Source: Siphonodentalium dalli (Eukaryota; Mollusca; Scaphopoda; Gadilida; Siphonodentaliidae). From it: a DNA stretch of 64,000 nucleotides. Where the stretch lies: the NCBI GenBank assembly GCA_032622095.1, contig CP136068.1, forward strand, positions 49,406,443 through 49,470,442, given 5' to 3'. Below, piece by piece: positions 33,151-44,572 of this stretch. Under the pieces are notes generated by a model that had not been told where the DNA came from, ran no database searches, and saw nothing but the letters and a program-made list of their open reading frames with translations. Position numbers and translations under genes: made by a program. The stretch's first letter is position 1, and every line of letters begins with the position of its first letter.

Positions 33151-34984
33151 GGGTGAAGATTCCCGGAGTATATCACACATAGACAGGGGTGTAGATTCCC
33201 TGTGTATATCACACATAGACAGGGGTGTATATTCCCCGTGTATATCACACATAGACAGGTGTGTAGATTCCCGGTGTATATCACACATAGACAGGGGTGT
33301 ATAGCACACATAGACAGGGGTATATATTCCCGGTGTATATCACACATATACAGGGGTGTATATTCCCGGTGTATATCACACATAGACAGGGGTGTAGATT
33401 CCCGGTTTATATCACACATAGACAGGGGTGTATATTCCCGGTGTATATCACACATAGACAGGGGTGTAGATTTCCGGTGTATAGCACACATAGATAGGGG
33501 TGTATATTCCCGGTGTATATCACACATAGACAGGGGAGTATGTTCCCGGTGTATATCACACATAGACAGGGGTGTATATTCCCGGTGTATATCACACATA
33601 GACAGGGGTGTATATTCCCGGTGTATATCACACATATACAGGGGAGTATATTCCCGGTGTATATATATATATCACACATAGATAGGGGAGTATATTCCCG
33701 GTGTATATCACACATATACAGGGGAGTATATTCCCGGTGTATATCACACATAGACAGGGGTGTAGATTCCCGGTGTATATCACACATTGACAGGGTGTAT
33801 ATTCCCGGTGTATATCACACATAGACAGGGATGTAGATTCCCGGTGTATATCACACATTGACAGGGTGTATATTCCCGGTGTATATCACACATAGACAGG
33901 GATGTAGATTCCCGGTGTATATCACACATAGACAGGGGTGTATATTCCCGGTGTATATCACACATAGACAGGAGTGTAGATTCCCGGTGTATATCACACA
34001 TAGACAGGGGTGTATATTCCCGGTGTATATCACACATAGACAGGGGTGTAGATTCCCGGTGTATATCACACATAGACAGGGGTGTAGATTCCCGGTGTAT
34101 ATCACACATATACAGGGGTGTAGATTCCCGGTGTATATCACACATAGACATGGGTGTATATTCCCGGTGTATATCACACATAGACAGGGGTGTAGATTCC
34201 CGGTGTATATCACACATAGACAGGGGTGTAGATTCCCGGTGTATATCACACATAGACAGGGGTGTATATTCCCGGTGTATATCACACATAGACAGGGGTG
34301 TATATTCCCGGTGTATAGCACACATAGACAGGGGTGTATATTCCCGGTGTATATCACACATAGACAGGGGTGTATATTCCCGGTGTATGTCACACATAGA
34401 TAGGGGTGTAGATTCCCGGTGTATATCACACATAGACAGGGGTGTATATTCCCGGTGCATATCACACATAGACAGGGGTGTAGATTCCCGGTGTATAGCA
34501 CACATAGACAGGGGTGTATATTCCCGGTGTATATCACACATATACAGGGGAGTATATTCCCGGTGTATATCACACATAGACAGGGGTGTAGATTCCCGGT
34601 GTATATCACACATAGACAGGGGTGTATATTCCCGGTGTATATCACACATAGACAGGGTGTATATTCCCGGTGTATATCACACATAGACAGGGGTGTATAT
34701 TCCCGGTGTATATCACACATAGACAGGGGTGTAGATTCCCGGTGTATATCACACATAGACAGGGGTGTATATTCCCGGTGTATATCACACATAGACAGGG
34801 GTGTAGATTCCCGGTGTATAGCACACATAGACAGGGGTGTATATTCCCGGTGTATATCACACATATACAGGGGAGTATATTCCCGGTGTATATCACACAT
34901 AGACAGGGGTGTAGATTCCCGGTGTATATCACACATAGACAGGGGTGTATATTCCCGGTGTATATCACACATAGACAGGGGTGT
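33151..34984. repeat. 36-bp satellite, about 51 copies
   Basis: Unit gggtgtatattcccggtgta then tatcacacatagacag. Common variants are tagattccc and tatattccc, gtatagcacac, and tatacaggggagtat. The segments near 34420-34660 and 34745-34980 repeat the same order of variants about 323 bp apart, so units are organised in a nine-unit higher-order repeat. Because 36 is a multiple of 3, frames on both strands stay open for hundreds of codons (up to 412). None is taken as a gene. Confidence 0.95.
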
Positions 34985-35116
34985 GCTGAAAGTTGCTGCC
35001 AGTTCAGCCGGCAGTTTTGTGATGACAGTCACTTTAGATATTTCTCTATTCTTTTCATAACTAGAAAGTGTACCGCGTATCCCCGCCAAAATGCGGCTTT
35101 TCGCCGAGGTCTATCA

Positions 35117-35558
35117 AAGATGCATAATCCGAATTAACTCTCCCAAATTACTATTTCTTTGGCTTCGGGGGTACAAATATTTGATTCGAGTCGAGGAAGC
35201 CACCCATCAAAGCTCAGAGCGATCAGATATCGATTTTTGAAATATATTATTTTCACCACCGGTACTTTTTGGCGGCCTGGCAAAAAGTCAACGAGCTGAC
35301 GGTCTCGGACCATATTGTTGCTGAAGATGGATAACTCTAAAATCAAGTGGCTTTGTTGTTAGATATTTGTAAATCCATCCAAATTTCGTTGAACAAAATG
35401 TTGATAACAGGTTTTGGGCAATTTTATACTATAGTTGACTGTGGTTAGCATTATTTTTGGGCAATTAATCGATTCTGATAACTGAAGCGGCATTTAAAAA
35501 AATGTTGTTGTTGTTGGAATCTGATTATATGGGGACCAGCAAATAGGATTGAGTACCT
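35117..35558. mobile_element. Family A MITE, diverged copy
   Basis: Keeps ttactatttctttggcttcg, ttgattcgagtcgagg and the right end attgagtacct. The flanking TTAA is lost on the right (GTAA). The centre differs from other copies (accggtactttttggcggcc). Confidence 0.65.
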
Positions 35559-37638
35559 GTAATGTTCTAAGGGCCATCACTTCAAAAGAAATGAATATAT
35601 TAAACATGTTGCATGCGTATTGTCACAATACTGCCCTTGAGTATACCGGTCCTACTAAAACCCGACCACACCCGACCCGGCAGGCGCGTAGCTACGGGGG
35701 GGGGGGGGGGGGCTGGGGGGGCATGTGCCCCCCCCCCCCCAAATTTCCAGTGCCCCCCAACAAAATTCCAAAAAATAGTCTTTCATATCTAATTATCATA
35801 GCCATCGACTGACCAATATAAATGTAGATTTAAACGCCATCATCTGCTATTTATACAAGCGCGAATATACAATATTCAATATAGTAAATTTGTGTTTGAC
35901 GTCGGCAGGTATGTCGGAACTTGATCTACGTTCCAGTGTGCACGGCGCGACCGGAATTTGGTTTATGACGTCGACCGGAATTTTGTTTACGTCGTATCCG
36001 TTGCCTTTTCCGTAAATTGCAAATACTGTTATTTTTAGAAGGTCAAGGGTAAACAAGTATTTAGCACGGTTTGTTTGAAATTGAATAGTAAAGTCATGAG
36101 CACAAAACCTCCTCCGAAGAAGAAGCCGCGGCCTGCTGGGCAACCAACCATAAACAATTTTCTTTCAAAGGTCACGAACCACAATTCCGACACATCAACT
36201 GAGCGCGATGCCAATATAGTATAGTCGGAGAAGGCGAAAAAAATGGTGAACCTAGAAGAAATTGGTAGAGAAGCGATTTTTATATCATTGGACGCGGGAA
36301 TATCTCCCGAATAATATATCCAAAATCCGCTAAAATCCGCTTTGAGCAATTTTTTCTACATCACTTTAAAATAGGGGTCCCCTTTCAAATGTGTGCTGAT
36401 TTTCTAATGAGCGATTTATTGGCAAACATTGGGTATTTGGGTACCAAGATAACATTGATATATTATTGTAACTGTGATATGTATTACATCCAGTATATAT
36501 TTAACGTTGTAAATAAGTTAATATTGGCCACAGTTTCCGCGAAATTTGAATTTTTTTAACGAGAATATCATTCAGTTTCGCAAATATGTGTCGCGTTTTC
36601 AAAAATATATCCGAGTATATGGTATATTGTTTGGAGATTTGTCAATCTAATGTGTCGCAAATGATCTTAAAATGTGCACAAGCATGTCCAGAATACGTCA
36701 ATTTGAAACGTGGATAATTTAATTAAACATAGAGTACAAATATCTGAAAAATATTAACCCTACCCCCAAAACATGACATTTTAGGTAAAAAAATGGAAAA
36801 AATAAAATACTTAAAATTATAACACTACCTATTTATTGATTAACTATGGGTATTTGTAATACTTCTAAATCATTTTGGTAGCATGTTTATAGAAAATTAG
36901 TGGTTATTTTATTAATATAACAGAGAAAACCCGTATAGTATATGTACATTGACCCAATAAAAGGCGAGCAATTGTTAACTCAGCTGCTGAACTTGATATA
37001 AATATTTTCAGAACCGAGTTTGGGGCAGGTTTGTGGTGGATATCTCATGAATATTCCAGAATCGACCAAATCCGACTGGGAAATAGTGAACCTGAGAACT
37101 GTGCAAGGGGGGGGGGGGGGGTCACATTTAAACCATTTTGTTTTGATTCTCCCATGCAATCACACTGAATGGCTATTACACATGGAGTTAGTAAAGAGCG
37201 TCAAATATGATCTTCATGCGTCATATAGTATATTTGATGCTACACCAAACAATGTAGCATTGTGTACTGAACTATTGGTATCCAAATGCTCTTTGTTAAT
37301 TGGCCAGGCATCCGCCACACACAAAGCATCGACACATTTTGTCACTTGTATGCAAGTCAAACTCTCGCTCACATCGCAAAGCTACTTCGCAGCACTATAA
37401 TCATATCGATACACGTGTATTAATATTTCTATATTAAATTGTTTTGTCAAACTTCGTCTCCTGCTGAAACCTAACGGTGTCAACGAACGCTAGAGACAAT
37501 TTGATTGTAATTCTCACTTGTGAGGATAACTCGGCGAGAGTATTGTAATTCATTGTTTTATTAGAATCACATTTTCTATCATTTGAGATTAATCATAATT
37601 TATTTGAGTGTCATATTAATAGGTGTATTATTATAGAT

Positions 37639-40274
37639 ATGTCTGAGGAATTGGCATCAGGGGACACTAGTCATTTATCGGCTGACTTATGTGTCATATG
37701 TAGTATTGGGTTTGATAGAGAGCAGTCAGTTGCTGTTTCGGAGAAAAGGCATATTAACCCTCATTAGTTTCGGCGAAAATGTGGTTGGCTAGACCTCGTG
37801 CTTTACTTAAATAGTCGCATTAGTGCAAGTCCTATTAGAAATGTTGAGATGTCATCGACAAAATCGACTCAGATCTAGCCTGTTACCTAGCCTGATGACT
37901 GCTTGATATGTGGACAACATGCCCATAAATTCTCTTAGAACACAAGTTCGAAGTGTCACCACACTTCCACTGCGCGACAAGTTATTAGAGTGTTGCGCGA
38001 AAAGGGGGGATTCGTTGATCTTTCTGTCCAAACAAAACATCATCGTTGTATTGATCTGGTTGCTGCTGAAGCTGATTACCATGACAGTTGTCTCACTCGT
38101 TTCATGTTGAAAATAGATATCACAGTAGTGACAGTACCAACGGATCGAAAGCCACAGTCCGGTCGGAAAATAGACTATGAAATGCAGCAATGGTTTCAAA
38201 TGGTCTGTGAGTGGATTGAGTCAGAATCTGGTGCCGAATTATACACTCTCTATGAACTTCATAGTAAGATGGTAGAATTATCTGCTGTGTCCGAAGTATA
38301 TTCCATAAAATGGCTAAAGGAGAAGTTACTTGACCACTATCGGACCTACATAGTTTTTGCTGAAGTGGATGGTCGAAGCAACGTTATTTGTTTCAGACAT
38401 ATGGCCAATTTCATAATCAATGATAAGTGGTACGCCGAGAAAAACATGACATTGAGGAAGAAGCCGAGTGGATAGTAATGGCAGCTGCCAATATTACCAG
38501 AGCTCAATTGAGTGAGATGGAGTATAGTGTACATCCTTACCCTAGCATGGATGACATTTCTGACGTTGAGCGAGGTAATCGTTTGATCACAGCCCATCTG
38601 CTAACTCTGTTGAAAGTTCTGGTTCCTTTAGACTTGAAGCAAATCAGTTCAGTATTGGTCAGTCTATTATTCAAGCAGCACGACCACGATCAGTGGTATC
38701 ACCTAATTTATTCGGCCTTGGTGTCGAGCTGGACCATATATTTGGGTCCAACTGGCTTGTAACGGAACTATCGCGATTAGGCTTCTCGAATAATTACGCT
38801 GAAGTTGAGTTGTACAAGCAGTCAATAATCCAGGCCGAAGATGACGACAGTGTTCTTGCTTCATATTTCCCAGGGGCGTTCACGCAGTGGGTTGCAGATA
38901 ACGTGGACCATACTGTTGCAACACTAGATGGTCACGTGACATTTCATGGAATGGAAATAATTGCTACATGTACTCCACGCGATGATTCCCCACTACAACC
39001 AAGACAACAGTTAGTCATAAGACAACAAAGATCCAAGGTTGATGATATTATGAAAGGCAAAGGAGTGCATATTCACCAATACATGAGTTGTCCCGAAAAG
39101 TGACTTTCAATAGTCACATACAAGCCTCTGCTCCAGCTCCAGTTCGTACATACATTGCGCCATATATCAATTCAGATTTGCTCTTGCGTGCAGGGCGGCT
39201 TTTCGGTAAGCGAGCAAACCTAGACCCAATTGGTCGGGTTATATGGAACATATATTCTTCGAGCGCCAAAATGTAACAAGTTAACATCGGCTGTCGTCGA
39301 ATAACCAGATAGAGTACTGCCTGACATAACGGATACAGAATCAGCGGGCGAAATTGTCAACGCTGTAGACAACGAAACTGGTCTTCTGTCTGACACTGAC
39401 AACGTTTTGGAAACACTTGATCCACATGTTGGACAGATATCAAAACTGACAATATCAGACACCAGATGGGAAAGAGATAATTGTGGCGGCCGATGGCACT
39501 GATTTGTTAATCCTGCTCGTATACCATTGGAATGAAGACATGGCAGATATATACTTCCTTTCAAATGCAGGGAAGACAGTCAAGGGTGGTGTAGCTATCT
39601 GGAAAATCCAAGATATTGTGCAGAAGGATGACCAACATTCTTTTTATTCATGCCTGGACTGGATGCGGCACAACATCAGCGACATACGGGCAAGGTAAAA
39701 CAACCATGCTAAAGAAAATAGAGTCGCTCGATATACAACAAATGGCGAGTGTCATAAGCAACATACAGCTGACGAAAAACTCGGTGGCGATGTTGGTGTG
39801 AAATTGTTCAAGATGATTTATGCTGGCAAAATGGATGACACGCTGAATGGTTTGAGGAAATTCATGGAAATGATTTCCTTGGCCAGAGGATTATTGGATC
39901 CGCAGAAATTACCACCGACGGAATGGGCAGCATATTTCCATAGCATAAGAGTTCACATGCAGGTTATGATATGGAAATCTCTGGGGGACACACATATGGA
40001 CCCAACAGTATGGGGATGGAAAACCCAAGGGACACAATTAGTTCCAGTCATGACAGACCTAGAAGCTGCACCCGATTCATTGCTAAAATTTGTTCGTTGC
40101 AAGTGCAAGATAGTGAGTAGGAATTCTTGTGGGAATAACTCATGTTCATGTAGAAAAGGTGGACTCCAGTGTGCTGTAGCCTGCGGTGACTGTCGTGGTG
40201 ATGGCTGTATATCTCGGAGGAAATTCTCAGTGCTGAAGGCGAGTCTGAGAGCTGAAAGTGGAACACAAATATGA
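37639..40274 (+). pseudogene. Academ-like transposase, multiple frameshifts
   Basis: Pieces in order: 37639-37767 (MSEELASG..., with LCVICSIGFD); about 37888-38475, with a stop near 37936 (DCLICGQ, then DLVAAEADYHDSCLTRF); 38427-38700; 38640-39103 (LFGLGVELDHIFGSNWL, DNVDHTVATLDGHVTFHG); 39088-39276; 39440-39730; and 39798-40274. The 39483 piece has the nuclease-like ADGTDLLILLVYHW, and the next frame has FIHAWTGCGTTSATYGQGK. This pairing is common in XPG-domain transposon proteins. The last piece ends in a dense cysteine cluster (CKCKIVSRNSCGNNSCSC, then CAVACGDCRGDGC). At least four frame changes and stops make it non-functional. Full length would be about 850 residues. Confidence 0.65.
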
Positions 40275-41683
40275 CAAAACATTACTTTCTCTAACTTTTG
40301 GTCCCTATTATGACACCCATCTTGGATTATGAAGGTCACGTTGTAACACGTGACGACAGTGTGTGTAAGAACTGTTGTTATTATTAGCAAAATACATAAG
40401 ATATTATGCTATGAGTAGTTATACCAGGTTCAATGGTCGAGTTGATAATGTTTTGCCTTTTCCGACTATATACATTGTATATATTATAATATCGGGGTTT
40501 CTCTGTCATATTCACAACATAACCAATACTTTTCTATAAACATGTCACTATAATGACTTTAAAGTATTACGCATACATCATAGTTAATCAATAAATAGTT
40601 ATTGTTATATTTTAAGTGTTTTTATATTTTCCATTTTTTTACCTAAAATTTCATTTTTTGGGGGTAGGGTTAATATTATTCAGATATTCGTGCTCTATTA
40701 TTAATTAAATTATACATATTTCATACTGTTGTATTGGGGACATGCATGTGCACATTTTAATGCCATTTGCGATACATTCGATTATCCAATTTCCAAAAAA
40801 TATGCAAATTACTCGAATATATTTTTGAAAAAGAAACACACATATGGACCCAACAGTATGGGGATGGAAAACCCAAGGGACACAATTAGTTCCAGTCATG
40901 ACAGACCTAGAAGCTGCACCCGATTCATTGCTAAAATTTGTTCGTTGCAAGTGCAAGATAGTGAGTAGGAATTCTTGTGGGAATAACTCATGTTCATGTA
41001 GAAAAGGTGGACTCCAGTGTGCTGTAGCCTGCGGTGACTGTCGTGGTGATGGCTGTATATCTCGGAGGAAATTCTCAGTGCTGAAGGCGAGTCTGAGAGC
41101 TGAAAGTGGAACACAAATATGACAAAACATTACTTTCTCTAACTTTTGGTCCCTATTATGACACCCATCTTGGATTATGAAGGTCACGTTGTAACACGTG
41201 ACGACAGTGTGTGTAAGAACTGTTGTTATTATTAGCAAAATACATAAGATATTATGCTATGAGTAGTTATACCAGGTTCAATGGTCGAGTTGATAATGTT
41301 TTGCCTTTTCCGACTATATACATTGTATATATTACAATATCGGGGTTTCTCTGTCATATTCACAACATAACCAATACTTTTCTATAAACATGTCACTATA
41401 ATGACTTTAAAGTATTACGCATACATCATAGTTAATCAATAAATAGTTATTGTTATATTTTAAGTGTTTTTATATTTTCCATTTTTTTACCTAAAATTTC
41501 ATTTTTTGGGGGTAGGGTTAATATTGTTCAGATATTCGTGCTCTATTATTAATTAAATTATACATATTTCATACTGTTGTATTGGGGACATGCATGTGCA
41601 CATTTTAATGCCATTTGCGATACATTCGATTATCCAATTTCCAAAAAATATGCAAATTACTCGAATATATTTTTGAAAAAGAA
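39988..41683. repeat. 848-bp tandem duplication inside the Academ-like element
   Basis: 39988-40835 is repeated at 40836-41683 with only a few changes. The unit holds the last 90 or so codons of the transposase plus the outer 3' region. As a result the Cys-rich tail appears again as an isolated frame at 40844-41122. Junction sequence gaaacac occurs at 40833 and 41681. Confidence 0.9.
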
Positions 41684-44467
41684 ACACTTTTTTGCGCTGT
41701 GAATGATAATTTCGTTAAAAAATTAAAATAGGGGCGAAATTTTCATCAATATTGACTAATATATAAAGGGTAATATAGACTGGGGTAATACTAGTAACAA
41801 TTATTGTTATCTGTCAATGTCATCTTGGTACCCACTGTTTTACAATTTATTGCGAATTTGAAAATCAACACAAAGGTGACAATATTTCAAAATGATGTAG
41901 AAAAAATTGATCAAAGCGGATTTTAGATATGTTGTTCTGGAGATGTTCCCGCGTTCGATGACATAAAAATCGCTTCTCTACCAAATTCTTCTAGGTCCAA
42001 CCCTTCTCCGGCTATACTAATAACGTTGTAGCCAGTATCAATGGATCGATTACCAACGATGATATTATTGATAATATTGATATTGAGAGAATTGAGAGCC
42101 CCGAAGCCGATAGGCCTACTCCAACTACTAACATTGATATCGATATCCATGATATTTCTACTTCGCCAACCGAACCCCCACGCCAACCAGTACTGGGTTC
42201 ATTTCCAACATCGCGGTTAACAGACAAATACAGATGTTTCACAAAATCATGGTACACCAAGTATTCGTGGATTGAGTACAGCATCAGCAAAGATGCTGTC
42301 TTTTGTCAACCGTGTCGCTTCTTTGCCCATGCACAAGAGAAAGAGAAGGCATTTGTAGACGTTGGTTTACGAAATTGGAAAAAAATTGGCGATAAATTAG
42401 AAAAACACAACTCTTCCAATGCACATAAGGACGCAGCTGTGGTCCTCAGAGAGATGTGGTACAGTATTCACTCCGGTCGCGGCACGATTGTCAATCAGAT
42501 AGATCCTGTTGGCTCCCATTCGATGTTCGTCGAGAGAAACAGAGAGGTCCTAAAATGCATACTGGACTTAGTAATATTCTGTGCCCAACAGGATATACCT
42601 TTAAGAGGCCACCGCGAGAGCGCTGATAGTGCCAATCAGGGGAATTTTCTTGAGCTACTGCAACTAATCTTCAAATTCTCACCTGAACTAAAGCAGAAAT
42701 ATGATAGCCTTCCAAACAATGCCAAAATGACAAGTCCTGAGACTGTGCAGCCAATGTGCTTCTAAACAGAATTAAGAAGGAGGTGTTAGAAGCCGAATAT
42801 TATGCTATCATGGCAGATAAGTGCAAAGACGCATCGAAGAGGGAGATCCTTGGAATATCTCTTCGTTATTATTACGATGGAACACTAAAAGAACGGGCCG
42901 TGGGGTTTGTTGAAACTGAAAGTCTGTGTGCCGATTCGTTAACCGAGAAAATTCTACAAACACTTGCAATATTCACTCTTGATCCTCAGAAATGTGTCGG
43001 GTTATCATTCGATGGGACAAATGTCGGGTCGGGTCGCAAAAATGGTGTACAGGCGTCTCTGAAAAAAACTTACACGAACGCAATATATACCCATTGCCAT
43101 AGTCACCGACTAAACCTGGTCATGTCGGCTGCCTGCCAATGTGACGTCGAGTTGAAACAACTGTTTGATGTGCTGGATGAATTGGACACATTTTTTACTG
43201 GTTCTAAAAGGCACGCGAAATTCGTTTCCCTACAGAAGGAACTTCGGCCAGGTTCAGCACCACTTGAATTGGCGCATTCATGTGATACCAGGTGGTCATC
43301 GAGATCCGTCGCGGCCGATCGAGTCCTTAGGCTCTTTTGTGTTATTACGGAGGCTCTGGACTTTTTTAAGGACGACACACAAACAGAAACACGCATTAAA
43401 GCACACGGTCTATCTGCACAAATCCGCAGCGCTGAATTTATGTTCCTGTTGGTCGCATTTAATAGGATCTTCCAATGCACTGATCAAGCGACGAAAATCC
43501 TTCAGAAAGTCACAAACACAGTTGATACAACGATTGACTTGATATGTATTGCAAAAGAAACACTTGTTTCGTTCAAAAACGATGAGAACGTTGGCTTTAA
43601 GAAGACTAAATATCTGTCTGACGAATTATGCACTAAATACAGCATCGAAAAGGACCCAACAGCAAGCAAAAGGAAGATAAACATTCAGTCTCATTTCGAC
43701 CAATCTGTAATGTTAGAAGGATGTGGTCATCGCATCTCTGATTTTGACAAGAAACTGAAGAGACAATGGGTTTGTGCTCTGGAGACTATTATCTCAGAGA
43801 TCGAAAATAGATTCGGTGAAGTACAAACAGGATTGATGAAAAGTACAATGGCTCTAAGACCAGGATCTCCCTCTTTTCTGCAAATTGGTCTCCTCGCGGA
43901 TATTTGCAAACGAGCGAATGTGGAACTTGACGATACAGAAATACCAACACTTCAAAAGTTCATCGACAGGCGAATTGCTCGTGGTGATGAGTTCGACTGT
44001 CTATTGGGGATTATTCCTATACTTGGTCCAGATACATTCCCTAGTTTCCGTTCATTATACACATACATGGTTACCCTCCCAATGACTAGTTGCAGCGTTG
44101 AGAGGATGTGTTCCACAATGAATCGCATCAAGACCAAAACACGCACAAGCATGTTAACAACGCGGTTATCGAGTTTACCACTGCTTTCGTTTGATCATGA
44201 ATTGGCTGATACCCTTGATCACGATGCCATCGTTGACGAGTTTAAGCTGAAGCCGCGTCGACTTGTCTTCTGAATACTCAGCCATCGTTATCAAGTGCAT
44301 CCGCCAATTCACGCTCAGCCAGTTTTGGTCGTCTTATTAAGGACTGTGACATTTCAGGCCATGCGCACGGTGTAGATATGAAACAATATGTGATCCTCCG
44401 TATATAGTATAGGCCGATAGGGTATCATATAATATGAGATCCTCGTCTCAGGAGTCACTCGTAGCTC

Positions 44468-44473
44468 AATAAA
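44468..44473 (+). terminator. Poly(A) signal AATAAA of the hAT transposase
   Basis: Lies 195 bp after the transposase stop, in the sense orientation. It is the first AATAAA after the stop. Confidence 0.45.
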
Positions 44474-44494
44474 GGCAGGATCATACAGGATCAT

Positions 44495-44572
44495 ATATCA
44501 AAATGAGAGAATATGGTAATCCCATGAAAAGGGGGTCACCATATCCTCTCATTTTGATATGTGATCTAAAAT
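44495..44572. repeat. Hairpin in the hAT 3' region
   Basis: atatcaaaatgagagaatat is inverted as atatcctctcattttgatat around a loop of about 25 bp. Confidence 0.7.

Larger units (their letters stand above)
36217..42018 (+). mobile_element. Academ-like DNA transposon with TIRs of about 750 bp
   Basis: The left end TAGTATAGTCGGAGAAGG mirrors the right end (ccttctccggctatact). Arms of about 750 bp are alignable throughout: 36217-36965 against 41270-42018. AATA flanks both sides (36213-36216, 42019-42022). Joining the hAT frame across the insertion restores a continuous reading frame there, which supports a 4-bp target duplication. The interior gene has a nuclease-like region and a C-terminal cysteine cluster. 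Academ elements are known for 3-4-bp duplications, an XPG-type nuclease and a Cys-rich finger, so I favour that superfamily. The assignment is inference. Confidence 0.65.
36096..44273 (+). pseudogene. hAT transposase (ZMYM1-like), interrupted and frameshifted
   Basis: Three pieces: 36096-36216 (ATG, NLS-like PPPKKKPRPAGQPTINNFL), 42019-42755, and 42756-44273. The second piece carries the TTF-type zinc finger: RCFTKSWYTKYSWIEYS, then FCQPCRFF and KLEKHNSSNAHK. The start of the RNase-H-like region follows (CAQQDIPLRGHRESADSANQ). The third carries the likely catalytic Asp segment (GLSFDGTNVGSGRKNG), THCHSHRLNLVMSAAC, and the C-terminal hAT dimerisation segment (LPMTSCSVERMCSTMNRIKT) that supplies the third acidic residue. 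About 795 residues in total. Two lesions are visible: the 5.8-kb insertion and a one-base-type frameshift near 42750. An AATAAA lies at 44468. Non-functional as it stands. Confidence 0.85.

Noticed and set aside
33151-35089. Open frames of up to 412 codons on both strands over the 36-bp satellite
   Set aside because: The period is a multiple of three, so frames without a stop in the unit stay open on both strands. The peptides are simple periodic repeats with no start context or domain.
37020-37400. 126-codon frame upstream of the Academ-like gene
   Set aside because: It includes a poly-G tract read as glycine and shows no family resemblance. Probably chance, inside the left part of the element.
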